Assembly (NCBI GenBank): GCA_012861695.1
Contig: JAAOOA010001152.1
Span: 85,697 to 149,696 of the forward strand
Reading direction: 5' to 3'
DNA length: 64,000 bases
DNA from: Trematomus loennbergii
Lineage: Eukaryota > Chordata > Actinopteri > Perciformes > Nototheniidae
A program made the translations under genes and the position numbers. Positions within the stretch are counted from its first letter, which is position 1; every line of letters begins with the position of its first letter. Positions 48,627 through 60,524 of the stretch are shown here, in pieces. The notes beneath the pieces were generated by a model. That model was not told the DNA's origin. It saw only the letters and a list, made by a program, of their open reading frames with translations, and did no database searches.

Positions 48627-49013
48627 TTAAAGGTCCCATGTCATGCTTTTCCGGTTATTACTCGTCCCCTTGTGTGTTATGAAGGTTTTTCTGCATGTAA
48701 ACAGTCTGCAAAGTCACAAACCCTCAAAGTACACCCTGTAGCGAGTAAAACTCTAACACAGAAAAGACCTGTCTATGCTGCCCCAGAACGCCTCGTTGGA
48801 GATTTCTCTTTTTCCATTGTTTTCTTCCTGGGTACAGTGACGTGCCCATACCCAAATGGCCGTTTAGGACAGAGAGTGAATACACATACTATACAGAGAT
48901 GCTGTATGAGAAACCAATGTGAGTTTGGAAAATTGCACAATATAAATCTATTCTAGTATACCTCAACAATGGAATTATGATCAGTAGAAATGGCCATGAC
49001 ATGGGACCTTTAA
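48627..49013. mobile_element. TTAA-flanked MITE, unit B
   Basis: Same element, same site and near-identical sequence as 20166-20552: TTAA, AGGTCCCATGTCATGC, and GACATGGGACCT then TTAA. An insertion that predates the duplication. Confidence 0.85.
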
Positions 49014-49264
49014 CTTCCTGCAACTATAACATGGTAACACGTTTTGTTTAAATATCAGGTTTATGTTTGAATATGTTTTCTTATTTAATGTGTTTTTAAT
49101 TGTAATGTAGGCAGCAATTTTAACTTTCTACAGGACACTTTTTTCTCCGTGGTAGAGAATAAAATAACCTTTACTTTAAGTTGATCCCGCTCCAACACAG
49201 TGTGTTCTAATAATACAGTATCTCAACATGACTGATAATGACAACAAAATAATATAGTTTGAGG

Positions 49265-49765
49265 CGTAAAGTACCTAAGTACATTTACTCAAGTACTATA
49301 CTTAGGTAACATGTTGAGGTACTTTACATGAGTATCTCCATTTTCAGATACTTTGTACCTCTACACCACTACATTTCAGAGTTAAATTGTGTACTTTTAC
49401 TCCATTACATTTATTAAATACTATTAGTTACTTTACAGATTTGGATTAATGATGTGAAATATAATCAAGTCTTAATTCAGACTTAGTTACACCGGGAGTA
49501 CATTCACAAGCTACCCTGCAGTATACAAAGTCATTAAAACTAGCTGCACCTTTACCAGCTTTGATAACCCTTTAATGCATCAATAAATATTCAAGACATG
49601 ATATATATTATTCTGAAATGGACCAATCTGCATAATTAGTACTTATTAGTACTTTAAGTGTATTGTGATACTAACACTTTTGTAATTTTACTTGAGTAAC
49701 ATTTTGAATGCAGGACTTTGACTGTAACAGAGTATTCCTACACTCTGGTACTTCTACTTTTACCA
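49265..49765. repeat. AAGTACTT-type repeat in intron 1, unit B
   Basis: Counterpart of 20805-21310; one visible difference is CAAGTACTATACTTAGG versus CAAGTACTACTTAGG. Confidence 0.65.
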
Positions 49766-49905
49766 CCTTATATATTTATATTTAAGGCTTTACTGATGTG
49801 CCACAATAATGTCAACAAATGTTATTGAGTTAAAATATAAATATTGTGGCTTTCCAAGTTAACATTAATTGATATGACTGCGATTAAATCAGCATATACT
49901 TCTGC

Positions 49906-49980
49906 CAGGGGATGCCACCCCTGAAATTCTCCTGTCACCCTCTTGCCACCCCATGAATATTGTTTCTAGATCCGCCCCTG
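49906..49980. mobile_element. Short hAT-end remnant, unit B
   Basis: Counterpart of 21447-21521, identical by eye. Confidence 0.45.
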
Positions 49981-50653
49981 CACCTCTGATATAGACAACA
50001 GCTGGTTCTAATTTAATAGCCAGCTAGTCCAGAGTTCAAATATGAATTGTACACGTTTTTTCAGATGATTACTGGTCCAAATTGTTCATATCGGTATGAA
50101 TCATTTTAACAACGTTCAACATATTCGGACGCGCACGCGCACCAACCTCATAATGGCAGAAGTCATGAAGGTCTTAAGTTTCGCTTTCGGGAAAATTAAA
50201 CTCAGGGGTTTCCCTGTTTACGTTCGGATCGTGGAATCAATGTTGAATCCGTGTGATCATATTATATGAGTCATATTATATGTGACATATGTTTACTCTC
50301 GACAGTAAATATCATTTTATTATAAAGGTAAATTAAATTAAATCAATGAGTTGACGCAGTTATGGACTATTTTATAGTTTAAACATAGGCTGCTTCTAAC
50401 AGAACAGACATCTGACCGTTATCTGATATATAATTGAAAACATGACTGCTAAGCATTGTGCTGTGTCTCATGGCCTACCTTCCTGATTTCTAAAATAAAT
50501 GCTGTAGATTTGATCGGTCACTTTCCGCAGAGATCCGCAGTCTCCTCCGCCTGATCTGCGCCGAACACGGAAATAATTCTCTATTTTCTTCATCTGATCC
50601 TGAAGAAGGCTCTGGCACTCAAAGAAAACCGGATATTGGTAAAAATCATCCAT

Positions 50654-51079
50654 AGTTTACCCCGTGGTGAAGACACACATCTGGAGCGTCAGATTTGTGA
50701 GGCAGTGTTTTTAATGTCTGCAGCCGGTGGATGCACTGTGCCCCTAGTGGCAGTGGAAGAGAAAACAAGGATTATGTAATACTAAATATGAAGAAAAAAC
50801 GGACAAGACTGCTTAATTATTAAAACAGAATACACACAATCAGAACAAAACACCCTTGTTTGTTTGGGATCTATACATACAATACAACAACAAAAATACA
50901 AAAAAATAAATGCTATTTGAAAACTAACCTACTTTTTTTCTACTACTTTTAAAACAGTAAGTGAACAAATATTAAGTTGTACCTTCCCTTTGCCACAGAT
51001 TGGACCTAAAAGCATTGCTACTGTATCAAACTAAATAACTATGTATTTATGTTTTGTGTGATATAATGGGGCATGTATG
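50654..51079 (-). promoter_or_regulatory. Native 5' flank of the unit B macrodomain gene
   Basis: The DNA immediately upstream of the start codon at 50653 continues uninterrupted (AGTTTACCCCGTGGTGAAG) and matches the displaced flank at 32945 in unit A. It presumably holds the 5' UTR and promoter; no defined regulatory motif is claimed. Confidence 0.4.
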
Positions 51080-52289
51080 CAGGGCCGTCCCTGGCCAACT
51101 TGGGGCCCCAAGCGACATTGTGAGATGAGCCCCCCCCCCCCCAACCGACAGGAGTGAAACAAAAATGTTTGGAGACAAAGTACTTTGCAAATATAATTCC
51201 TGTTTATTATTCTTATCAACACAGTTACTTTGTTATACAGTGAGGTAAATGGTAAATGTGCATGTATGTCGTTCAGTATGCGTTTACAGGTGAATACGTC
51301 TGCATTTCCTGCCAAATACTAGCCTCAAAAAGATTAAAATATAATTAATGCAAATAAACTACTTCTACTAATAATAATAATCATAATCAATTCAATAATA
51401 TAAATACTATATTATTTTATTATAATATAGTTGTAATATAGTCAAGCCAAAACATGCTTATTACATGCTCAAAAAGATTTTTCTTAAATCTGTATTCAAA
51501 TGTAGTTCCCTCTGTCAGCAATGTATCAACAACTACACACACATTTCTATCAGTATTTCTCTGTGTTGTGGTTGACATGATGATGACTGTTAGGAGTTAA
51601 GGGGAGAGGCTGAGCATCACCATGAAATGTGCAAATTGACATAAAAATGAATAAAAGGGGAAAAAATGCTCCATGTTTTTTAAGCTGTAAACTTTAACTG
51701 TTATGTAAGCCAACTAGACAGACAGTTTATCACTCTTCCTCCTGTACATTAGCAGAAAAAAAAGGCATAAAATACTTGAATGAATGGTAAATAAAGAATG
51801 CTGGAAATAACTGCATCTCCATTAGCCTATATGCTATGCAGAGACTGCCTTCTTCATGTCGTGAATTGTAGCTGATGTTTTAACATGGCAATTGGCAAAA
51901 GTTTGACATTTGACTTATACAACATTCGCAAGTTGTACATTTGACTCATACAATAACCCACCTTTCTAGTTTCTTCATGTTTTGTTTTTTTTCCCTCTTG
52001 CTTGTGCCGGACTGAAACTGTCTTTTCGCCGACATCTCTTCACCTGCACTAGTGGCCGTATCAAAGCCGTGATTGGTCAGATGTCGATTAATTGCAACGG
52101 CGTCGGGTTACAGATGTGCTCCCCTTGTCACCTCTCACTCTTGCGTGTCAGCCGGGGGAGTGCGCGGAGAACTGCACTGAGAACTGGGCTGAGAACTGCG
52201 CACAAGCCGAGCTCATAAGCCGAGGCCCCCTGCGCAATGTGAGGCCCCATGCAGCCTGCATGATTGGCCTGTAGGGAGGGACGGCCCTG
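51080..52289. mobile_element. 1.2-kb hAT-type element, unit B only
   Basis: Ends CAGGGCCGTCCCTGGCC and GGAGGGACGGCCCTG with perfect 8-bp target duplications CATGTATG at 51072-51079 and 52290-52297. Unit A has the empty site at about 33375-33385 (GGGCATGTATGACAAAAAGG). A C-run follows the left end. No transposase. It shares end sequence with the element at 1155-1412. Confidence 0.92.
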
Positions 52290-54300
52290 CATGTATGACA
52301 AAAAGGGTTCCTTTTGTTTGTCAAATGTCATTCACAGACAGACATGTACAGTTTGTTATCATACAGAGTGATAATGTGTTCAGTTACACACCCGAGAGGT
52401 ATCAGAGCAAACCCTGTTACATAAATGCAAATACCTTGGGATGTTTGAAGGGTAGTGCTATATAAAAAGTACTGATAACAACCATCACACATAACGCATA
52501 GAAAATAAATTGTGTAGCTGAGGACCCTACAGTGAAGTAATGCTTCATTTGTGTAGATTTCTGAGATGTGTCGTCAGTCAAAACATGTTTGAAAGAAGCT
52601 AGAACATATTTTTTTAGATATCAGAACAAAAAACAATTTTACACAGATGGTCTCCAGGACTCCAAATACATCTGGGTTGAGACATTTGTGCAGATACGTT
52701 GCATATATTACCTTGAAAATAAAAAAGTTTGCCTAATACTAGGTACATATGTTATCTCAAGTTTCACCTGACACCTTGATTATGACGGGCTGAAGTCCTG
52801 TTACAGAGCAGCTGATTGTCTCTCTTGTTTTTCTAGAGTTTAGCTTTAATGTACTTTGCTAGCCCACACAAAAGGCCAGCAAAGGCCACAATACACTCAA
52901 GGGCTGTGTCATGTGTGTGACAGCTGTATATCTTCCAACATTCAGAGATATGATCTGCTGTGCCAAAGATGAGTTATAAATAGCATGATGTTCTAACCCT
53001 CTCTAGTCATCATATTACTAAGTTTCAGATTGCCAGTGAAAGATTGCTATTCAGTCTTATTTGAATGCTCCAGTTTGCTTTTTCTTATCTCCGTTATATA
53101 TATTTTGCCAGAATATCGCTGTCTTTTATTTGGACTCAAACTCTTAAAGGGATAGTACTTACACAACAGACAGTACTTGTTCAACAGGGTGCTTTCTGCA
53201 GGCTGAACTGCAGCCAATACACATACATATCACGAGATGGAAACTCCCAAATACCTCATCTATTAATCCGTGCATAATTAGAACCACTTCTCTTACAAAT
53301 ACAAAACACTTATAAACTGATTTATTATAATAAATGATATGATCTAACATGTATGGCATATACCCAGTTCTTTATTTTCAAGTCTTAAGGGATGAAACAT
53401 TATTTTATGATAACTGCAGCGGAGCTTTAACTTTAAACCTGCTTGAAAGGTCATACTTTAGAAAAAAGATTGATATCTACTTAAAGGATTTAATTGTAAA
53501 TTGTAGCAAAGCGATCAGATGTTTTAGTGTATGTGCGATTTTTTTACAATAAAGCCAATAAGTACTTTATATTGATTTAAGACAATCTTAAGAAACCACG
53601 CCTGCCTGTTTGCGGTGTGACTAACACTACAGGTGTGTCCTTGCACCTGAGCAATAACATATTTTACTTATTAAATATATAAGCCGATGGTACACGTAAA
53701 ACTGTCAACACGTGTTTGCTTACAAGTGTTCTGTTAAAAGAGAGAACCAGAAACAGTGGGTTGTGTCTGCATTTAATCAGGCGCGCCGGATTCATTTTAG
53801 AAGTGGGGGGCCAAAAAAGTGCGTGTGTATGGCCCAATCCCAAACTACGCCCGACACACTCCCCCTCCGGGACGGAGTGAACTCCGTGGAGTGACACATG
53901 AGGCTCCCTCCTGTCAGATGGAGGGAGACAGCGGCAAGCTTTGGGACAAACTCCCTCTCTCCGGCAGAAACAGGAAATGCCGTAACTACAACGGTTTCAA
54001 ATCAGCATCTCTTTGACAAAAAATGTAAATTAATAACTCAAATAAAACTCCAAACATCTTTAATTGTGTTACTTTTTGTAAAACTCTTTTAGTTTTAAAC
54101 CTTATGTTTATAAGCTTATTAGTTTTTGCAACAGTCTGTAAATATACACAACTTTATAATAAAATGCACACAATTACCTTTTTCTAGACTAAAACACAGG
54201 TAGCCTATGATCCTAAGTTAAAAACATATGAGGTTATCATGAGGTTGTTAACATCGCAGTTTATCAGTGGGTTATTGATTCTGCGTCAGTCTTAGGACAG

Positions 54301-54845
54301 TCATACTATGAAGTCTTCATGGACAACATAATCAGCTGATACCCATCGTACAGTCAGAGACAACTGTTCATGGAGGCTTGGGCACTTTTTCCAGTTATTA
54401 ACTCCGGTATTAACATAGCTATCATCTCCACATTTTGAGAAAGTTACAAGCCGTTTGACAGCAGCAAATCTGCATATTTCACAGAAGGCCCGTTTAGTGT
54501 TTTGCAAATAATTAACCACTCTCTGTTTTTGTACCATTCTGCGTTGAAGTACCTTTCTCTTTGCCAGACGATCTAGCGGTCTCCTTTTTTCGACAGTTAG
54601 CTGTACAGCTTTACCCGCCTCAATGTCCCGACAACAAACCTCCATGCAGTCAGAACCAGCCTGTTTCGGTTCAACGATGGCGGTGGGGGTGGCGGCGGCG
54701 GTTTTGACAGTCTCTGCGGCCGCAGATGCTGCTTTTGGGTTTATCTATTCTCGCTTCGCTGGTTCTTCTATGATTGATGAAGGTCCAGGCTCCGGAGAAG
54801 TGGATGTCAGGGATGTGACCTTCCAGTTGTTAAATGTAAGTTTAG
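54301..54845 (-). pseudogene. N-terminal relic of a hAT transposase (TTF-type zinc finger)
   Basis: Minus-strand reading gives a Ser/Pro-rich start (SPEPGPSSIIEEPAKRE) followed by a stop. A second open part runs LQRRMVQKQRVVNYLQNTKR, then AFCEICRFAA and VNTGVNNWKKCPSLHEQ, which looks like the TTF zinc finger of ZMYM/DUF4371-type hAT transposases. It joins abruptly to LSLTVRWVSADYVVHEDFIV, which belongs further on in such proteins, so an internal deletion is inferred. No catalytic core follows. Confidence 0.65.
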
Positions 54846-55120
54846 ATTAACTGTATTTAGTTTTCTTCTGCGCTGGTTCTTCTGACTTGTTTGCAAGTGT
54901 ATCTATTCTTTCTATCTGGTTTAACGGCTGACACACACAGAACAACGTAACAAATAAAGTAAACAACGTAACAAATAAACACATCTAAGCTTTTTTATTG
55001 GTTGTAATTTACATGGATACATTTGAATGGTGTGACAATGTCCTATTTGATTGGGTTAAAATTTACATATTCTTCCTGTTATGTCTGCCTGCTTTATTTT
55101 ACCTAATGCAAACCTGTATG

Positions 55121-58100
55121 AAGGTAGATATGGTGCAAAATGCGAGAGCGTGTAAAACCTGATGTGAGTACTTGCAGAAAAAAATCTGAGCTTGTGTGCA
55201 TATATTTACACTTGTATAAAATATCCATGTATCTGTGAACCAAATTTGAAGTCACAGAATAAAAAAAAAGTTTTGTAGCTTGTAGAAAAAAAATGAACTT
55301 AGTGATGAAATGTTCACTTGCAGAAAAATATATATTTTTTAAATATATTTTCCATTACAACTGCAACTTGGTTATTACAACCTCTCAAATCAGTCATTAC
55401 AACTTCACGAATCTGCTCTGTGGCAGTATAAATCGACGAATCTGCGGCCTTGACTTTTGCTACACTTCTTGCGATGAATGTGTCGCAAAAGTAATTTTCA
55501 CCTGTAGATGTGGGGGAGGGAGGGAGGGGGGTTGGAGCGAAGGGGCGGAGCTATCACAACGACGAGGCTCGGGTCAGTCACTCAGTCAGGTCGAACCAGA
55601 TGCCTGCGGGGCTAACGGTCCGTGTCGCTACCAGTCCGCTGACATGGCGCGTCAATCAACGGTAAGTTTTGCCCATTACTTCCCCAGTATTACTTTGAAT
55701 ATTATTATGTGATTGAGGATTAAATCCGCTATGAAGACCACCGTTTTATATCGTGCAGTTTAGCGGCAAAATAACGTCAGTTAGCCAGCTAATGCTAGCT
55801 TTGTTGAATTTATGCTAGCTAAACAAGTAGTGGTTGTAGTCTATACAGCAGTAATTAATATATTATAGCCTACTGCTTTGGCACTAACGGTTGATAACCG
55901 TTTATGAAAATAAAACCAATTGAACTGTACTGAAATAATGACAAGTTTTATAATTGTCTTGGGCTCCTGCTGTGTTTTAAAGCCTTTGTAAATTTCCATG
56001 CTATTCTATTTAGAACGAAGACTTCAGAATCTTAAAATCCCTTGACGTTTGTATGCAATTGTGCTAAATTCAACACTGGAATCAAGCAAATATGAATATG
56101 TTTGCATGACATTAGTTATTTATATTTTGCCATCACTTAATTATACGTTTAATACATTTAAGTTAAGCTAAGGTACATGTGATGGTAGCTAGTTAGTGCT
56201 CTTACCTGTGAGGCCTCCTCCAAACAGCATTATAACCAGACTGTATCATTAAAACTAGAAGTACCAGTTCTAGATCCTTGACTTTAGACAAACAATTCAA
56301 AAGACAAAATGTATTTAAAGACCAATCTTTATTTGAAGGTGCCTCTTAACCTGGGATATTAGTTATACAGTAATAGTATTGACAATCTAAAAAAACTGAG
56401 CAACTCAACGGTTCACTTTTATATTTCTTATTGTCTAAAGCATTTATTATTTTCATTTTCCCCCTCTCATATTCAGTGTGGACGGATTGAGACAGCGTGG
56501 TGTCCAGAGAGCTGCAGAGACTTCAGGGAGAAACCTCCGTGTGATGGACGTCCTGTCTGTTGGTTTGGAGAGGACTGAGGGTCTTTCCTCAGCGAGGAGG
56601 ACCAGGCCTGATGGAGGAGCCCATGCATAGCTGATACCACTGCACAGGCCTAGTCTGTCACTTTATTTGACTAAATGTGTTTACTTATACATTTAATAGG
56701 TTTACACCTTCTGTCCATATGTGCTTTTTATTTAAAACATTTTGATTAACTTTTGGTTCACATTTCAATAAATTGTATTTGCACTCCTTTTGTCCATTAT
56801 TCTTACTGAAAATGTTAGATTACACATTCACATCTGACTGAAGATTGGCCCCATTTATTTGTGACGTTGCAAACTCTGCGGTACAAGGTACATGTTGTGA
56901 AGCTCATAAAGTGAGGCAAATAGAAATAATCAGCTGATGGAGTGTAGATGTGGAAATAGGTGCATTCGATCAGCTGACTTGTTTTCACAATAAAAGTAGT
57001 TTCTTAGTGAATGTCCTGTACTGGTCTTAACATCTCATAACATCAGCTTTTAATTTTCCTCTTGGATGTTCTTCTTGACCCTCAGAGAAGGAGAAAATGT
57101 TGAGTCGTGTCTTTCAGGCATGTCCTTTCCTAACAAAAATTACAGGAAACATAAAACATATTATTGCAGAACAAGTGTGTTATTTATGAAAGAGGTGTGT
57201 TTGTGTTTTAGGGGCTGTAGATATAATTATTTTGTAATTGTAATGTTTTATTTTATTTCAACAGTGAGCTACAAAGACAATCAGATTATGAATGAACAGT
57301 ATGAAATTCATCAACATTGAAATTATTTTATCAAAATAATATTTAACTGTTATCAAAACTTAGTGCAACTGTAGAAGCTTGCTCTGTTGTCTCACTGAAA
57401 GAATAACTTTTACCACGTTTTTTACAGACAATATTGAGAGATAAATAGTAGCAGTTCTCACTATATCTTTGCCTTCAATACATTAAATTAGAAAGCTGAC
57501 AAAGTCATATTGCTTGTTAACATCTAAATGTAACCCTTTGCATGGAAAAAACCCTCAACTTCACTGATGTGTAGGTGATCTAGTATTTAGTATTGTTTAA
57601 TGGAATGTATATCAGTGTATTAAAGTCAATACTTCATTTATTTAAACCAATATCTTTCTTGATTCTTTGTACAGTATGAAAAAAGAGTATTTGTACCTGT
57701 GCTGAAGTTCACTGCTGTGAGGAGTCCAGTTCTGTCTCTCACTCTCTGGTCCAGCCTGTCTGCATCACCTGGACACTTTAAACAAACAGATATATATGTA
57801 AAGAACCATGTGTACAAACAATATAACTTATTCTCTTCTGTTGAACATGTTGGATTGTGTATTGCCGAGTCAGGGTCCTTTTTATTTTACTGTAACTTTG
57901 GAAGTTGTGTTACCAATGCTTACTGTTTATTTGATACCAATTTGGTAATGCAATTAATAAAAACAACAAGGTTTGGGTTCGTTCTTCAGATGACTGTGAC
58001 GTTAACGTGTAAGCTCAATAATGAACTCCAGCTCAACCAACCATATTGTAATATCTAAGTAATCATCTTGAAATATGACATTAATAATTGTAATATACAC

Positions 58101-59043
58101 ACATCTTATTGTGAGGTTGATTTCACATACACTACTTCGACGTTAGCTTGTCTACATACTTAGCATAGCGGATTTAAATTAACCTTAGCGATGCATACAG
58201 TTCCTACCTACATAATAAAATATCTCTCTAAGTTACAAGGATGACCTTATTTTACCAACCTCAAACAGAAGCCGTTTGTTCTACAGTATTATCCACACGC
58301 TTAACACTTGTCTATTTCGTTTTAACCTTATTATACAGTCTATGGTTTTAACTTGCAGGCTACGATTAGCATCGTTAGCACAGATGTAGCTACCACGCTA
58401 ACCCAAGCCTTAACATTCATTACGTAGCTGATTAAAATCATAAACACATAAATAAGTACTCGAATTTCACTTACCGCAAAACCGCATTCATGCACCGTCT
58501 GTTTTAACCGCAGAGCGAGTCACAATAGTCCGATATAAGCATGAAGACACGGACCGTTAGCCCCGCAGTCATCCGGTTTGACTATGGCTGACTGACTGCG
58601 AGCCTCGTCGTTGTGATAGCTCCGCCCCTTCGCTCCAACCCCCCTCCCTCCCCCCACATCTACAGGTGAAAATTACTTTTGCGACACATTCATCGCAAGA
58701 AGTGTAGCAAAAGTCAAGGCCGCAGATTCGTCGATTTATACTGCCACAGAGCAGATTCGTGAAGTTGTAATGACTGATTTGAGAGGTTGTAATAACCAAG
58801 TTGCAGTTGTAATGGAAAATATATTTAAAAAATATATTTTTCTGCAAGTGAACATTTCATCACTAAGTTCATTTTTTTTCTACAAGCTACAAAACTTTTT
58901 TTTTCTTCTGTGACTTCAAATTGGTTCACAGATACGTGGATATTTTATACAAGTGTAAATGTATGCACACAAGCTCAGATTTTTTTCTGCAAGTACTCAC
59001 ATCAGGTTTTACACGCTCTCGCATTTTGCACCATATCTACCTT
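55121..59043. mobile_element. 3.9-kb element with about 500-bp inverted terminal arms
   Basis: Left arm 55121 to about 55627 starts AAGGTAGATATGGTGCAAAA. Right arm about 58543 to 59043 ends in its inverse. The arms also share GATGAAATGTTCACTTGCAG, a GGCAGTATAAATCGACGAAT stretch, GGGAGGGAGGGGGGTTGGAG and GGGGCTAACGGTCCGTGTC. No target duplication was identified. The unique interior matches 23587-25160 inversely but with about 950 bp extra. Inward-facing ATG-plus-donor sequences lie at 55644 (ATGGCGCGTCAATCAACG then GTAAGT) and about 58495 on the minus strand. Transposon class not recognised. Confidence 0.75.
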
Positions 59044-60039
59044 ATAACCTGCTCCACGAAATCAGTCGCATTGACGCGAATACACATTTTGAGTTGTATA
59101 CACTGTTGGAAAGAGGAGATTCTAGCTTTCTAATGATATCAGGATAGTTTTTGTACTCCCAAATATTAAGCAAAATATGTCACTATATAATGACTGTTAC
59201 AGAGTCATCATTTTGAGAAAAAGGCCTTTAAAGTTTCCTCTTCTCTGGAAGCGGAGCAAATGATCAAAGTAGTAACGGAGGGAAGATATTTCGTTTGGAT
59301 TACTGGTCTGGGGGAAGCCCGCGAGTGTGTGTATAGTGTTTGTGTATTTTTGCGTTGTGTGTGTATTGTGTTTGTTTCCCGGGGAAAACACTCACAAGAA
59401 AACACCGGCTGTTCTTATGCGTGCTGTGACGTCAAGTTACTCCGGTCTCCGCTTGTAATTATGCCGTTACAAGCTTCAAAGTTGTATTTATCATCTGAAT
59501 TTGCCGAAACAAGTTTAATATTCTGAAAGCCAAGACTTTGTTTATTGAAATCAGATACAAACAAACTGTAACGGACCCTGCCGTGTTATATATGATTACT
59601 ATAACGCCTTACATTCATAATTTCAGCAGAGGGAGGGGAAGCGGCGCTGTGGAAGAGCAGAGTGGCGAGTGAGAGGCGAGCTGTCATCTTCCCTTTACAA
59701 GCTTCAAAAATGCCTGTAGCTAATGAGATTGAATATACAATAAAAAAACAAATATACACAGCTAGATCAGATCGCGTTTTAGATGCGACTTTAGAGTAGA
59801 GGGGAATTATTGAAACGGGATGTTGTACAGTGTTCTGCGGCATCCGCGCTGCGAAAATGTAGGGCAGGGCTCAAAAGTGGGGGGGCCAATGGCCCCCTGG
59901 CCCCCCCGCTTCCGGCGCCCTTGCATTTAATACTTGTACAAATAATCCAAAAAATACACTTCACAGAGCCAGCCAGCTAACAATCAGAGCAGACTTCAAC
60001 ATTTTTATTGCAGGACTTCTTTACTTGTAACAGAGCATT

Positions 60040-60325
60040 CCTGCACACTTTAATTGTACTTAAGTACACAATCTGAGTACTTCTTAAAAAATCAGAGGTG
60101 GAACTCATTTTAATTACTTAATTTACTTCAGGGTAGCTTGTGAATTGACTCCAGGTGTAACTAAAGTCTGATTTAAGTGATGATCCTATTGTTTATCAAT
60201 AATCTAGATCTGCAAAGTAACTAAAGGTACTACACAACTGTAGTGGAGTAAAAGTACAGTATTTACATCTGAATTGTAGTGGAGTAGAAGTACAAAGTAA
60301 CATAACATGGAAATACTCAAGTAAG
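60040..60325. repeat. AAGTACTT-type repeat
   Basis: TGTACTTAAGTACACAATCT at the left and GTAGTGGAGTAAAAGTACAG, then CTCAAGTAAGTACTTAAAG at the right; the ends of a familiar fish repeat. Confidence 0.6.
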
Positions 60326-60524
60326 TACTTAAAGTGGACTATCATGCTATATTGAATAATATAGTGTAGGACCATACCTATATAAGGCATATTTATACTT
60401 TTTTTTTTCAAAATACCAAACAGATCATGCATTTTAGCCATGCCTCATTTTGCTCAATTTGAAATTTTTTAGCTCTGTTTTTGCAAGGGCAGATTATGTG
60501 AGAACAGCACCATCTACAGGCCTG

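Larger units (their letters stand above)
45792..50653 (-). pseudogene. DTX3L/PARP14-like macrodomain gene, unit B copy with frameshifts
   Basis: Five exons parallel unit A: 50653-50479, 48339-48221, 48080-46640, 46431-46196 and 46090-45792. Exon 1 reads KIENYFRVRRRSGGGDCG, with Glu as in DTX3L where unit A has Val. Exon 3 has the shared frameshift (near 47865) plus a two-base loss (CAATCTTTCC) and an inserted base near 47157. Exon 4 keeps the correct GTGGAG donor but has lost a base near 46304. Exon 5 has lost one T in GIALRFPD, truncating the macrodomain if real. Unlike unit A, this copy is still attached to its native 5' flank. Confidence 0.72.
53778..59923 (-). mobile_element. 6.1-kb hAT-type element with transposase relic and nested element
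   Basis: Left CAGGCGCGCCGGATTC and right CTTCCGGCGCCCTTG are inverted with mismatches, flanked by the 8-bp duplication CATTTAAT (53770-53777 and 59924-59931). Both ends continue inward into G/C runs (AAGTGGGGGGCC; CCCCCTGGCCCCCCC). It contains a minus-strand hAT transposase N-terminal relic (54301-54845) and a nested 3.9-kb element (55121-59043). Confidence 0.85.

Noticed and set aside
54623..54850. Ala-rich plus-strand frame ending at a GTAAGT donor
   Set aside because: The minus strand of the same segment reads as the N-terminal part of a hAT transposase, which explains the region better.
55293..55712. 139-codon plus-strand frame and its mirror at 58569-58847
   Set aside because: The two are inverse copies of the same transposon arm; the frame shows no protein similarity.
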